Positions 56,311-63,934 of a DNA stretch of 64,000 bases are shown piece after piece. Below the pieces are notes generated by a model that saw only the letters and a list, made by a program, of their open reading frames with translations, was not told the origin of the DNA and searched no databases. Position 1 is the stretch's first letter. Every line of letters begins with the position of its first letter. Source of the stretch: Leptolyngbya sp. SIOISBB (lineage in GTDB: Bacteria; Cyanobacteriota; Cyanobacteriia; Phormidesmidales; Phormidesmidaceae); the NCBI GenBank assembly GCA_010671905.1, contig JAAHII010000001.1:6286026-6350025 (forward strand), in the 5' to 3' direction. The translations under genes and the position numbers were made by a program.

Positions 56311-57402
56311 ATGGATTTTCAGCTCAAACTGAAGCAAATTAACGATCTGTTGCGAGAGTCTCGGGTGAAGGTGGCAATTGGCCAAACAGGCGATCGCCTC
56401 GTGCTCAGAGCGACGCTACCACCCAAACCGGACAGTAGCAAAACAATCCCTTACCAGCAGCGCATCTCGACAGGATTGCCCGCTAACCCTGCGGGGTTGC
56501 GTGAAGCAGAGAAACGAGCGCGACTGCTGGGGGCACAACTGCCAGCGCGTGAGTTTGACTGGGAGCAATGGGGCTATAAGACGGCGATCGCTAAGCTGAG
56601 CTGTGCTGATTGGATTGACCGTTTTCAAAAGGACTACATCAGTAAAGGGGGAAAGCTTGACACTTGGGAAGGCGACTATCTCAAGATTTACCGACGATTG
56701 CCACCAGAATCGCCCCTTAGTGGTGCTTTGCTTGAAACGATGGTGAAAGGCACCAAGGACAATACAAGAAGTCGTCAGAGGGCTGCTATGGCGGCCACGG
56801 CGTTAGCGCGGTTTGCTGGGTTGGATTGGTCAGCTGACCATCTACGAGGGAATTACAGCCCATCAAAGGTTGCAGTTAGAGACATTCCCACGGATAGGGC
56901 GATCGCACAGTTTCGAGAGGCGATCGCCAATCCAGCTTGGCAATGGGTCTATGGTGTGATGGCTTGCTACGGCCTAAGAAATCATGAAGTATTTTATCTA
57001 GATTTAACTGACTTTCCAGTGATTCGAGTGCTTGAGGACACGAAAACCGGGAGCCGTGAGGTCTGGCCCTGTTATCCAGAATGGGCAACTAACTGGGCAC
57101 TGTGCGATCGCCAGCTCCCACCCGTGAAGCTCGATCGTCCTAACCAAAAAATAGGGCACAGCGTGACAAAGTACCTTTCACCCAAGCTGCCCTTTGTCCC
57201 CTATGACCTGCGCCATGCATGGGCAGTGAGAACGCTGCTATATCGCTGGCCTGTGGAACTATCAGCGCGACAGATGGGGCACAGCGTTGAGGTACACACC
57301 CGCACTTACCAGCGCTGGATAACCCGTGAGCAAACCCAGCAGGTCTATGACTTGCTCGTGAACCGAAGCGATCGCCCCCGGCCACCAAAAGCAGAGGACT
57401 GA
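56311..57402 (+). CDS. Tyrosine recombinase/integrase
   Basis: The protein has 363 residues. The catalytic set is visible: arginine in ACYGLRNHEV (about 223), lysine in LEDTKTGSREV, the H-x-x-R type box YDLRHAWAVRT, histidine QMGHSVEVH and the nucleophile tyrosine in HTRTYQRW. The N-terminal 150 residues form the arm and core-binding part (QKDYISKGGKLDTWEGDY). The gene ends inside a tRNA-Phe 3' fragment, the usual arrangement of an integrase next to its own attachment site. It is the likely mover of an element lying to its left. Confidence 0.88.
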   Translation: MDFQLKLKQINDLLRESRVKVAIGQTGDRLVLRATLPPKPDSSKTIPYQQRISTGLPANPAGLREAEKRARLLGAQLPAREFDWEQWGYKTAIAKLSCADWIDRFQKDYISKGGKLDTWEGDYLKIYRRLPPESPLSGALLETMVKGTKDNTRSRQRAAMAATALARFAGLDWSADHLRGNYSPSKVAVRDIPTDRAIAQFREAIANPAWQWVYGVMACYGLRNHEVFYLDLTDFPVIRVLEDTKTGSREVWPCYPEWATNWALCDRQLPPVKLDRPNQKIGHSVTKYLSPKLPFVPYDLRHAWAVRTLLYRWPVELSARQMGHSVEVHTRTYQRWITREQTQQVYDLLVNRSDRPRPPKAED

Positions 57403-57440
57403 AAATCCTCGTGTCGGCGGTTCAAGCCCGCCTCCTAGCA
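57390..57440 (+). other. 3' fragment of tRNA-Phe(GAA): putative att site
   Basis: It matches the usual tRNA-Phe sequence from AGCAGAGGA on: anticodon stem GAGGA/TCCTC with loop CTGAAAA (anticodon GAA), variable loop GTGTC, T arm GGCGG-TTCAAGC-CCGCC, acceptor TCCTAGC and A. The D arm and 5' strand are absent. It overlaps the last codons of the integrase gene by 13 bases, so it is an attachment site and not a working tRNA. Confidence 0.82.
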
Positions 57441-57446
57441 TCCGTT

Positions 57447-57698
57447 TCAGACATCAGACAGTTCATCCGTCCTATCGCCTCCTACACCATTTCGTTGACT
57501 GAAGGGCACGGCATCGGGACCAGTCAGCGGAAGCCCCTCTGAGTCTAGGAGGATTCCCCTTTCTGGATGTCCCCAATAAACTCCGGTACCTTCACATTCC
57601 GGGCAAGATTCTTCATTAAGTTGACCAGAACCTAGGCAAATCTCGCACTCAAATTCTTCTAACTTGTCGCCGGGTTTGTAGTGATGATCAGGGTGCAT
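57447..57698 (-). CDS. Small zinc-ribbon (DnaJ-type CxxCxGxG) protein
   Basis: ATG 57698 is preferred to the frame start at 57731. The product has 83 residues. Two DnaJ-like knuckles, CEICLGSGQL and CPECEGTGV, should bind one zinc. The rest is polar with no other domain. Such mini zinc-finger proteins are common in phage and mobile elements. Its function is unknown. It begins the second mobile module, just right of the att site. Confidence 0.6.
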   Translation of the reverse strand: MHPDHHYKPGDKLEEFECEICLGSGQLNEESCPECEGTGVYWGHPERGILLDSEGLPLTGPDAVPFSQRNGVGGDRTDELSDV

Positions 57699-57884
57699 AA
57701 TTTTGACTCCGATTGTTTGCGAGGGCGGCAACTACTCTGTTTTTCGTGTGAGCAACTGGCACATGGCAGAATCCTATAAAATCAATGCTTTCAGCGGACA
57801 GCTCCAGCTGCTACTGTCACAGTGAATAGTTCACGAGAGAATAGGGGTTTGAGGTGTGTGCCAGTTGGGGTGTTTGGGCCAGGT

Positions 57885-58121
57885 TTAGGCCAGCGAGCTA
57901 GACTCAACTGCCTCAAGGCATTTTTTAAGGTGCCAACGGTAGGTGGGTCGCCATGCGTGGGGGTTGATGTTGCGATAGTGTTCGCTGGGTTTGAGCACTT
58001 TGTCTTTCAGCCGCTGCCGAATGTGTTTGGATGTGACGCCCAATTCATTGGCGAGGGTTGATGTACTGACCCAAGCCGATCGCTTTTGGGGCTGGGTTCG
58101 CTTTGTATGGTTCTCAGACAT
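57885..58121 (-). CDS. Excisionase-like HTH protein
   Basis: The protein has 78 residues. The segment WVSTSTLANELGVTSKHIRQ followed by RLKDKVLKPSEHYRNINP is a MerR/excisionase-type winged helix-turn-helix. A short amphipathic tail follows. Small proteins of this type direct integrase toward excision or act as repressors. It lies 55 bp downstream of the primase-helicase gene on the same strand. Confidence 0.65.
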   Translation of the reverse strand: MSENHTKRTQPQKRSAWVSTSTLANELGVTSKHIRQRLKDKVLKPSEHYRNINPHAWRPTYRWHLKKCLEAVESSSLA

Positions 58122-58176
58122 GGTTTTTCTCTAATGGCTGGATGTTTGAAGCTAGGCGTTGGATGATTCGGCATAC

Positions 58177-60534
58177 TCAGCCCACAGAGTGACGAGCGAT
58201 CGCACGCTCAGAGATCGCGTCGTTTTCTTCACGGGTCAAGGCGGCTTTTTCAATTAACTGAACTTGGGAGCGGGGGAAGGTGAGAGAAACCACCCAATCG
58301 GCACGGGCTAAGGTCACTTCTTCGGTTTCGGGAGCCCAAACCCAGACGAAGGCTTTTTTGTACTTGAGGGAGCCGGACAAAATTTCGACCAGATCACCAA
58401 AACCAATGGGCTCAGGCTCCATTGAAGTATTTAATGATTCCAGGTCGGTGGATAGATGCCCCTCTTGAGTTCCGGAAGTCTTAGGAAAAGGTTGTCCAGG
58501 TTGTCCAGGTTGTCCCGCTCCGTTTAATCCCGCATTAGCGACCGGAGATTCAAGCGGTTTTTCGGGGGGTTGTCCAGGGGGTTGTCCAGGGGGTTGTCCC
58601 AGAGGTTGTCCACCTACGGAAGTGTGGCTTTCAGCCTTTTCGGGACAACCTGGACAACCTTCTTCCGCAAACTTAGGATTTTCCCAAATTCGCAGCCTTC
58701 GACCCTGGACAACCCCTCGGGACGACCCCCAGCCCGATCCCTTCAATAGGTTGGTCACTCGCATCTGAACCCGCTTGTCCATCTGGTGAAGTTCAAGCTT
58801 GAGCGCATTTGTCAATATCTCGGTAACGGTAACTTTACGTTTCTCGCTGCAGTAATCAAAGATGGTGTCTTCCCACGGGTCAGAGAAGCTGTAGTTACTG
58901 GCGTCGGCGCTTGCAACCTGACGCATTTCGGGCGGTAGCACCCATGATTCACCCCCTTTGAAGGCATGGACGGCAGCGGCCCAAATGCGATCGCGATCGT
59001 TGGCCAGCTGATCTAAAGGGATTTGGGCATAAATGACGGGAATCACCCAGTAGCGCCGGTTGCCGGTCGGGTCAGCTAGAAACTCGGTTTCATTGGTGCT
59101 ACCGACGATGATGGAGGGGCGCTGCATCTCTAAGATGTCGCGACCGTAGGGGGGCCGCACCTGGTCGGTTTGAGTGGTGATAAACGATTTGACAGCGCTG
59201 ATGTCTTTGCGTTTGAAGATGGCTTCTAACTCGGCCCATTCGATAAACCACGCCTGATGGAGTTTCAGCCGTTCATCTTTGTCGCTGGCACTGCTCACGG
59301 TGTCGTCAAACCAGGGCTCAGAGGCGAGCACCTTCCAAAATGTGGACTTACCACAGCCCTGAATGCCTTGCAGGATGCAGACAGTATCGACCTTGCAACC
59401 GGGGGTGAGCGCCCTGGCCACGGCGCTGATGAGGGTCTTCCGCAGGAAAGCCTTATGGAGTGCCTCATCGGTGCCTAGATAGGTCTCAGCCAAGCTATCG
59501 AGTAGGGTGCTGTCTGCCGGGTATTGTTGAGCGCAGTCGTTGAGGTATTCCGCGACGGGGCTAAAGCTCTGTTGCTGAGCGATATACATGCAGATTTGGG
59601 CGCAATCTTCAGAGGGGAGCTGGATGTTATAGGTGAGCGCGAGGGAGATGCGCAGGTTGTTGAGTTCCACGGATTCACCATCTAGCTCGATTTTTCCTTT
59701 GAGTGCGTTCCACCGCAGGCGACCTTTCAGCCGTTTATGCACCATTTGGTAACGGCGGGCCAGGGTGCAGGTTTCCCCGTCGGCTTCATCAGCATTGGCC
59801 TCGGCGTCAGCTTTCCATTCCTCAATCGTTTTGGCTTTGGCAATGCGATCGCCCACGTTCACCCCATTAGCGATCGCGTCATCGATGCCCTTGAAACGGT
59901 TGTCCCACTCCACAACTTCAATCACACAGCCTTTGGCCGCAAGTAGTCGGCCCAGGTTATGCAGGGCTAGGCGCACCGGGCGTTTGTCTAAAATGTCGCG
60001 GTCGAAGAACAGCCGGAACACCCGCCCATAGGTGCAAAAGGCCAACAGTTCAGGGCGCAATCGTCCGAGTTTTTGGCCGGTGCTCACGCCGGGGATGCTA
60101 ATGGCGGGAATGCCCTGGCTGAGCAGTGCCCCTGCTTTTTTGGCTCCCTCACAGATGGCGATCGCCTGGTGGATGTCATCTTTCACGTACTGCCAGTAAC
60201 TGGCTTGCACCATCTCTAGAAAGAGCGGTGAGAGGGTCTGTTTGCTGGGGCTGTAGTATTTGCGGGCCTTGCCCGTTTCGGGGTCTTTGGGAGGCTCATC
60301 TGGCTTGAACTGTGCGCCGCTCATCGTGTGCTCGCCAGTGAGCGGGTCAACGCCAGCGACGGCCCAGCCAGGTACCAAGTTATCGGAGTGCTGCCATTTG
60401 CGCTTGGTGTTGCGGTTGAGCAGCTGATCGACCTCTAGGGAGTCTTCAATCGTCCACACGTTGCGGTCAATGATTTCGGCGCTGACTTTGGACGCTGCCC
60501 ATTCTTCGCGGTGTCTCGTGTGTAGCTCGGTCAT
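58177..60534 (-). CDS. Mobile-element primase-helicase: Toprim-like DUF3854 plus VapE/SF3-type helicase
   Basis: The protein has 785 residues. The N-terminal part (about 100-235) is Toprim/DUF3854-like (AIAICEGAKKAGALLSQGIP, then FRLFFDRDILDKRPV). The central ATPase matches VapE/virulence-associated E: Walker A LQGIQGCGKSTFWKVLAS (about 385-402), Walker B-like WFIEWAELEAIF, then IIVGSTNETEFLADPTGNRR. A winged-helix segment (about 560-630) follows. A Pro-Gly-Gln linker (GQPPGQPPGQPPEKP) and a small beta C-terminal domain end the protein. It would prime and unwind the element's own DNA for autonomous replication, as in phage satellites and integrative plasmids. Confidence 0.82.
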   Translation of the reverse strand: MTELHTRHREEWAASKVSAEIIDRNVWTIEDSLEVDQLLNRNTKRKWQHSDNLVPGWAVAGVDPLTGEHTMSGAQFKPDEPPKDPETGKARKYYSPSKQTLSPLFLEMVQASYWQYVKDDIHQAIAICEGAKKAGALLSQGIPAISIPGVSTGQKLGRLRPELLAFCTYGRVFRLFFDRDILDKRPVRLALHNLGRLLAAKGCVIEVVEWDNRFKGIDDAIANGVNVGDRIAKAKTIEEWKADAEANADEADGETCTLARRYQMVHKRLKGRLRWNALKGKIELDGESVELNNLRISLALTYNIQLPSEDCAQICMYIAQQQSFSPVAEYLNDCAQQYPADSTLLDSLAETYLGTDEALHKAFLRKTLISAVARALTPGCKVDTVCILQGIQGCGKSTFWKVLASEPWFDDTVSSASDKDERLKLHQAWFIEWAELEAIFKRKDISAVKSFITTQTDQVRPPYGRDILEMQRPSIIVGSTNETEFLADPTGNRRYWVIPVIYAQIPLDQLANDRDRIWAAAVHAFKGGESWVLPPEMRQVASADASNYSFSDPWEDTIFDYCSEKRKVTVTEILTNALKLELHQMDKRVQMRVTNLLKGSGWGSSRGVVQGRRLRIWENPKFAEEGCPGCPEKAESHTSVGGQPLGQPPGQPPGQPPEKPLESPVANAGLNGAGQPGQPGQPFPKTSGTQEGHLSTDLESLNTSMEPEPIGFGDLVEILSGSLKYKKAFVWVWAPETEEVTLARADWVVSLTFPRSQVQLIEKAALTREENDAISERAIARHSVG

Positions 60535-60571
60535 GGTCGTATCTCTATCAGGTCAAAAAAAGCGATCGCGG

Positions 60572-60790
60572 TTAACGCTGCGTTAGGAGCTGGCCCACGT
60601 CGGCCCACAGGCGGTTGTGGTGATAGGCCGCGACGTGGGGATTTGTGGGGGTGTCATCAATGGGGGATTTGCGCTCTAAGGGCAATGAATAGTTCTTGAA
60701 AATGCCTGCGACTGAAACGTGAGCGCGGTCTATCTCGGTGATTTGGAGTTTCATGGGGTCATACATGGCTGTTGGCTGGGATGAGGTCAT
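60572..60790 (-). CDS. Small hypothetical protein
   Basis: The product has about 72 residues from ATG 60790 (ATG 60766 is possible). It contains MKLQITEIDRAHVSVAGIFK then NHRLWADVGQLL-type helical sequence. No family is recognised. It ends 38 bp before the primase-helicase start, so it is probably an upstream gene in the same operon. Confidence 0.4.
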   Translation of the reverse strand: MTSSQPTAMYDPMKLQITEIDRAHVSVAGIFKNYSLPLERKSPIDDTPTNPHVAAYHHNRLWADVGQLLTQR

Positions 60791-60798
60791 AAAAAAGA

Positions 60799-61277
60799 GC
60801 GATCGCCACGGTGCGATCGCCCTTGGCCCGTCAAAAGGGCCGGTCGTCTTCATCGGGTTCCCCGTTGGGGTATTGGGCTAGATAGTCGGCTTCCTCATAG
60901 CGCGCCACAATTTCCAGTGCTTCGTTTCTGATGGCATCGGGCAGAGGGTCTGTGGCAGTGCGCCATGACCAATCATCTCGGTTCATGGTGGCCAGCTCTT
61001 TTAGGCATTCGATCGCTACGGTGCGATCGCCCATTCGAGTCAGCCGCAAACCGGTTGCGACGTGAGAAATCACAAAAATTGAAGCGAGTGAGCCGTACTT
61101 ATCCCAGGTGAGAGATAAACCGCCCAGCAGCACGGCGGGCCGTTCCCATTGAGCATCTTTCCATTCCCAGCTCTCAGCATCTCGCCTCTGGCCGGTAAGG
61201 GTGACTGTTCCTGTTGTCATGGTTTTACATCGGTGAATGTGGCAAGAAAAAAGAGCGATCGCCACGGTGCGATCGCC
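60799..61277. repeat. Three copies of a double-HIP1 palindrome
   Basis: GCGATCGCCACGGTGCGATCGCC occurs at 60799-60821 and 61255-61277, each in the gap after a minus-strand gene and preceded by A-rich sequence. A one-base variant (CTACGG core) lies at 61010-61032 inside the gene between them. Two GCGATCGC octamers around CACGGT(G) can fold as a strong hairpin, so the intergenic copies may serve as terminators. Confidence 0.6.
60831..61220 (-). CDS. Hypothetical protein
   Basis: ATG 61220 gives 129 residues; the longer frame to 61511 is the shadow of the next gene. The N-terminus is beta-rich (TTGTVTLTGQRRDAESWEW, WERPAVLLGGLSLTWDKYGS) and the C-terminus helical and acidic (DAIRNEALEIVARYEEADYL). 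No family is recognised. It belongs to a run of small minus-strand genes ahead of the primase-helicase. Confidence 0.5.
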   Translation of the reverse strand: MTTGTVTLTGQRRDAESWEWKDAQWERPAVLLGGLSLTWDKYGSLASIFVISHVATGLRLTRMGDRTVAIECLKELATMNRDDWSWRTATDPLPDAIRNEALEIVARYEEADYLAQYPNGEPDEDDRPF

Positions 61278-61287
61278 CTGCTGTGGG

Positions 61288-61524
61288 TCAGGCAGCGGCT
61301 TCCAATCGGTAGAGCTGCAACATGGTGGCGTTGGCCGTCTTGAAGCTGGGAAAGCTGCCCAACACTTTGAAGTCAGACTTTTTGGCGATGTGAATGCGGA
61401 ATCTGCGATCGGTAGTGGTGGTGATGTAGCAGTAGTTAAAGCCGGGGTGCTGGGGGTCGCTGTGCCAATGTCGTAATCCCTGTCCTGATGGGGTTCTGGC
61501 GGCGATGTCACGAATGTCTTCCAT
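61288..61524 (-). CDS. Small hypothetical protein
   Basis: The product has 78 residues (MEDIRDIAARTPSGQGLRHW, then NYCYITTTTDRRFRIHIAKK and KTANATMLQLYRLEAAA). Two predicted strands followed by a helix could be a small DNA- or RNA-binding fold, but no family is recognised. It is the first gene of the minus-strand run 61524-57447 and is divergent from the HTH regulator at 61679. Confidence 0.5.
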   Translation of the reverse strand: MEDIRDIAARTPSGQGLRHWHSDPQHPGFNYCYITTTTDRRFRIHIAKKSDFKVLGSFPSFKTANATMLQLYRLEAAA

Positions 61525-61678
61525 GGGTATTAGGTGAATTTGGGTGAGGAAACCGGGAGCCGCAGACCCCCGGTTTTGTGCTGTCAGGGTCTCTCAATAG
61601 GCTCAATTGGGCCGTGCTGAGATACTGGGGTAGCCCAGGAGGCGAGGTCGGCAAACCATCTCCGGGGCAGTTGTAAAC

Positions 61679-61969
61679 ATGACCGTTTTGTCGTGGCTTA
61701 TGACTCAAGAAAGACCCGTGAAACTTCTCAATCGTTTGCAGGAACTGGATATCACTCGGAAGTTTTTGGCTGATGAAGTGGGCGTTACTGAGCGCTCTAT
61801 CTATCGTTGGCTGAGCTATGAGAAGGAGCCGAGGCTTACTGTTCTTCAGGTTTTAAGGCTTTGTACCGTTCTTGGTTGGACGGTTGAAGAGTTAGCTGAG
61901 GCTTACTATCCGCCTGAAGAGTTAGCCAAAATTCCTACCCAGTCAGGAGGCGATTACGCCACCAATTAA
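61679..61969 (+). CDS. HTH (XRE-type) transcriptional regulator
   Basis: The protein has 96 residues (ATG 61700 is an alternative). The helix-turn-helix reads KFLADEVGVTERSIYRWLSY, followed by PRLTVLQVLRLCTVLGWTVE, as in XRE/Cro-like regulators. The acidic tail is short. It is divergent from the minus-strand replication genes, the position of a phage-like or plasmid control switch. Confidence 0.75.
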   Translation: MTVLSWLMTQERPVKLLNRLQELDITRKFLADEVGVTERSIYRWLSYEKEPRLTVLQVLRLCTVLGWTVEELAEAYYPPEELAKIPTQSGGDYATN

Positions 61970-61971
61970 AA

Positions 61972-62006
61972 GCCCCAGCTCTGAGGTAACGACTCAGTGC
62001 CGGGGC
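61972..62006 (+). terminator. Terminator-like hairpin after the HTH gene
   Basis: GCCCC..CTGAG and CTCAG..GGGGC pair with a short internal loop and a 7-nt apical loop. The hairpin begins three bases after the stop codon; only a weak T stretch follows. Confidence 0.55.
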
Positions 62007-62038
62007 ATTGCTGTACATCAAATGGAACGTACTGACCT

Positions 62039-62266
62039 ATGTTAACGACCCACAACCTATCTCAAACCGACCAAGCTGCGGCCACGATAGACCGCTCGAT
62101 GCTGGTCGCGGCCTATCGCTACCAAGTGCAGACGATTCGCGATCGGCTTGCCGCTTTGCCAGAGTCTGGCCATGAGCACCTGTGCTGTGCCCGTGACCTT
62201 CTGGATGAGTCAGAGGCGTACCTATCGCTCTACCTCGATACGCTGACCGGCCAACTCGCGGCCTAA
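62039..62266 (+). CDS. Small helical hypothetical protein
   Basis: The product has 75 residues. Its amphipathic helices (RSMLVAAYRYQVQTIRDRLA, EHLCCARDLLDESEAYLSLY) suggest a two- or three-helix bundle. No family is recognised. It lies between two hairpins, so it may be its own transcription unit. Confidence 0.45.
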   Translation: MLTTHNLSQTDQAAATIDRSMLVAAYRYQVQTIRDRLAALPESGHEHLCCARDLLDESEAYLSLYLDTLTGQLAA

Positions 62267-62290
62267 CTGAATCGCCATTCAAGTTTTAAG

Positions 62291-62324
62291 CCGCCAGGGA
62301 ATGCCGGAAGCTCCCCCCTGGCGG
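62291..62324 (+). terminator. Hairpin between small gene and membrane-protein operon
   Basis: CCGCCAGGG and CCCTGGCGG form a perfect 9-bp stem with a loop of about 16 nt, 24 bp after the stop at 62266. GTTGTCC follows instead of a T-tract, so it may be an attenuator or a weak terminator. Confidence 0.45.
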
Positions 62325-62352
62325 TTGTCCCCGTTTAAAGGACAGGTTAATT

Positions 62353-63252
62353 ATGACCAATCTTCGCAATTACCCGCTGCCCAGTTGTGAGCGAGCCACC
62401 CGCCAAATCTATCAACGCGACGGGCTGACCTATGAGGCTTACGGTTTCCCTAGTGGCTTCATCTTTGAAAACCAGATTCTGAACCCAGCTAGCTACACGC
62501 GCACTCATCCCGGTTGGGTGATGGCTGATAACCGTTATTGCCACTGGGAAGGTACCCCACCTGACCGCTTTTGGAGCCGTAACCCGACTCCATCTCAACC
62601 CCAAAATCTCACCACAGAACCCGCCAATCAGCCCCCAGATATCACGACTCAATCAGTCGTGCCAGGGGCAGAAAGTGGCGGGGCTTTTCTATTAGTTTTA
62701 GGGCTCATTGGCGCGGCCATCTATGCCGCTTTTCAGCAGCGTAATAACAAACCCGATTTCGCTGATGACTATCATCCCATGGCTGATGTGCCAGGGTTAC
62801 CATCTGCCTACACCGATGAGAATTTAGAGTACGTTTACCAGCGCTATCAATACCCGCAATATCAAGGCATTACAGAACCGAACCCGTGGGGCATGACCGA
62901 CGCGCCACCGGTGCCCCCCGCCGTATCACCACCACCACCACCACCAAGCTCCACCAGCATTCCACCGGTTGAGGCCACCGATTCCACCACCGGTGGTGGT
63001 GAACCGGTGGCGTCGGTGGAGGCGTTTGAACGGGCCTGGTTACCAGCCCCAAAGCAAGGCTATTTCTTGGGGGATGAAAGTCTGTTGTCCAACAGCAGTC
63101 AAGCCAAATGCATTATTCGCGATGCGCTCAGAGTTGGCCTTTCTACTAATTACTTAATGCAGTATCTGTTTAAGGTTTCTAAGAACTCTAGAAAGCATGA
63201 GCTGCTGAAACAAATCATCGCCTCAGTGCAGGGAGAAACTGGACATGCCTAA
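62353..63252 (+). CDS. Single-span membrane protein with proline-rich linker
   Basis: The protein has 299 residues. A polar N-terminal domain (about 1-75, GLTYEAYGFPSGFIFENQIL) precedes one membrane helix (about 110-128, GGAFLLVLGLIGAAIYAAF). Then come a tyrosine-rich stretch (YVYQRYQYPQYQG), a polyproline linker (VSPPPPPPSST) and a compact helical C-terminus (AKCIIRDALRVGLSTNYLMQ, YLFKVSKNSRKHELLKQII). The C-terminal part has the look of a small DNA-binding bundle. No family is recognised. It overlaps the next gene by eight bases, so it is the first gene of a membrane-protein operon at the window end. Confidence 0.6.
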   Translation: MTNLRNYPLPSCERATRQIYQRDGLTYEAYGFPSGFIFENQILNPASYTRTHPGWVMADNRYCHWEGTPPDRFWSRNPTPSQPQNLTTEPANQPPDITTQSVVPGAESGGAFLLVLGLIGAAIYAAFQQRNNKPDFADDYHPMADVPGLPSAYTDENLEYVYQRYQYPQYQGITEPNPWGMTDAPPVPPAVSPPPPPPSSTSIPPVEATDSTTGGGEPVASVEAFERAWLPAPKQGYFLGDESLLSNSSQAKCIIRDALRVGLSTNYLMQYLFKVSKNSRKHELLKQIIASVQGETGHA

Positions 63253-63934
63253 ACCGCACGGAAATAGACGGCACTCGACTGATAAAGAGGGGCGAATCAG
63301 AATTCCTCAGCCCCCAGTGCAACGAGTTTCGAGTAAGCGGATTGAACTCATCAAGACGGTGGCCGTCATCGCGGCAGTCTGTCTAACGGTCTACGATGCT
63401 TACGTTTCCTATCAGGGCTTTCGCCAGTTGCAGCTCCCGAATCAAGCCCCCATTGTCTTGGCATTGCTAATCCTGATTGTGCAGTTGGCTTCCGGTGCCA
63501 TCCAGCAACTGGGGATGAACCCCTTTCGGGGCATTGGCGGCAGCGGCCCGATGGACTTTGTGTGGATTTGGGTGCTCGCGTCGGTCTATGTCATTGATGT
63601 CGGCTCGAATGCGATCGCCTTTGGCGCGGGGCCGTATTTCTCATTCTGGCGGCTCATCCGGCTCGATATCGATGGCATTGGCATGGGGTTAGTCATTCTG
63701 ATGCTGGCGGGCCTGCTGACCTTTGGGGATGAAATTTTGCTGCGGTTAGTCGATCGCTTAGTCGTGGGCAGTCGAGCCAATGAGGCCAGTGCGAAGAAGG
63801 CGGGCATTGATACGAAGGCTTACAACCGCTACTTACATGGCTATGAGCAACGGGCGATCGCCCAAGCGGATGTGGCGGGGCAACATGCCAGTGTAGATTT
63901 TGAGTGGTTACGCCAGGGAGGCACTGACGTTTAA
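63245..63934 (+). CDS. Multi-span membrane protein
   Basis: The protein has 229 residues with about four hydrophobic segments: near 33-52 (LIKTVAVIAAVCLTVYDAYV), 68-85 (IVLALLILIVQLAS), 103-122 (MDFVWIWVLASVYVIDVGS) and 143-163 (GMGLVILMLAGLLTFGDEIL). The N-terminus is basic and the C-terminus polar and cytoplasmic-looking (SRANEASAKKAG). No family is recognised. It overlaps both neighbours (8 bp upstream, TAATG downstream), so all three are coupled. A role in DNA transfer or pilus assembly is possible but unsupported. Confidence 0.6.
   Translation: MPKPHGNRRHSTDKEGRIRIPQPPVQRVSSKRIELIKTVAVIAAVCLTVYDAYVSYQGFRQLQLPNQAPIVLALLILIVQLASGAIQQLGMNPFRGIGGSGPMDFVWIWVLASVYVIDVGSNAIAFGAGPYFSFWRLIRLDIDGIGMGLVILMLAGLLTFGDEILLRLVDRLVVGSRANEASAKKAGIDTKAYNRYLHGYEQRAIAQADVAGQHASVDFEWLRQGGTDV

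Noticed and set aside
57365-57440. Complete tRNA-Phe gene
   Set aside because: The 5' half is integrase coding sequence that cannot pair with the acceptor strand.
61221-61511. N-terminal extension of the 60831-61220 gene
   Set aside because: The extension is low-complexity and overlaps the 61288-61524 gene, which has better coding character.
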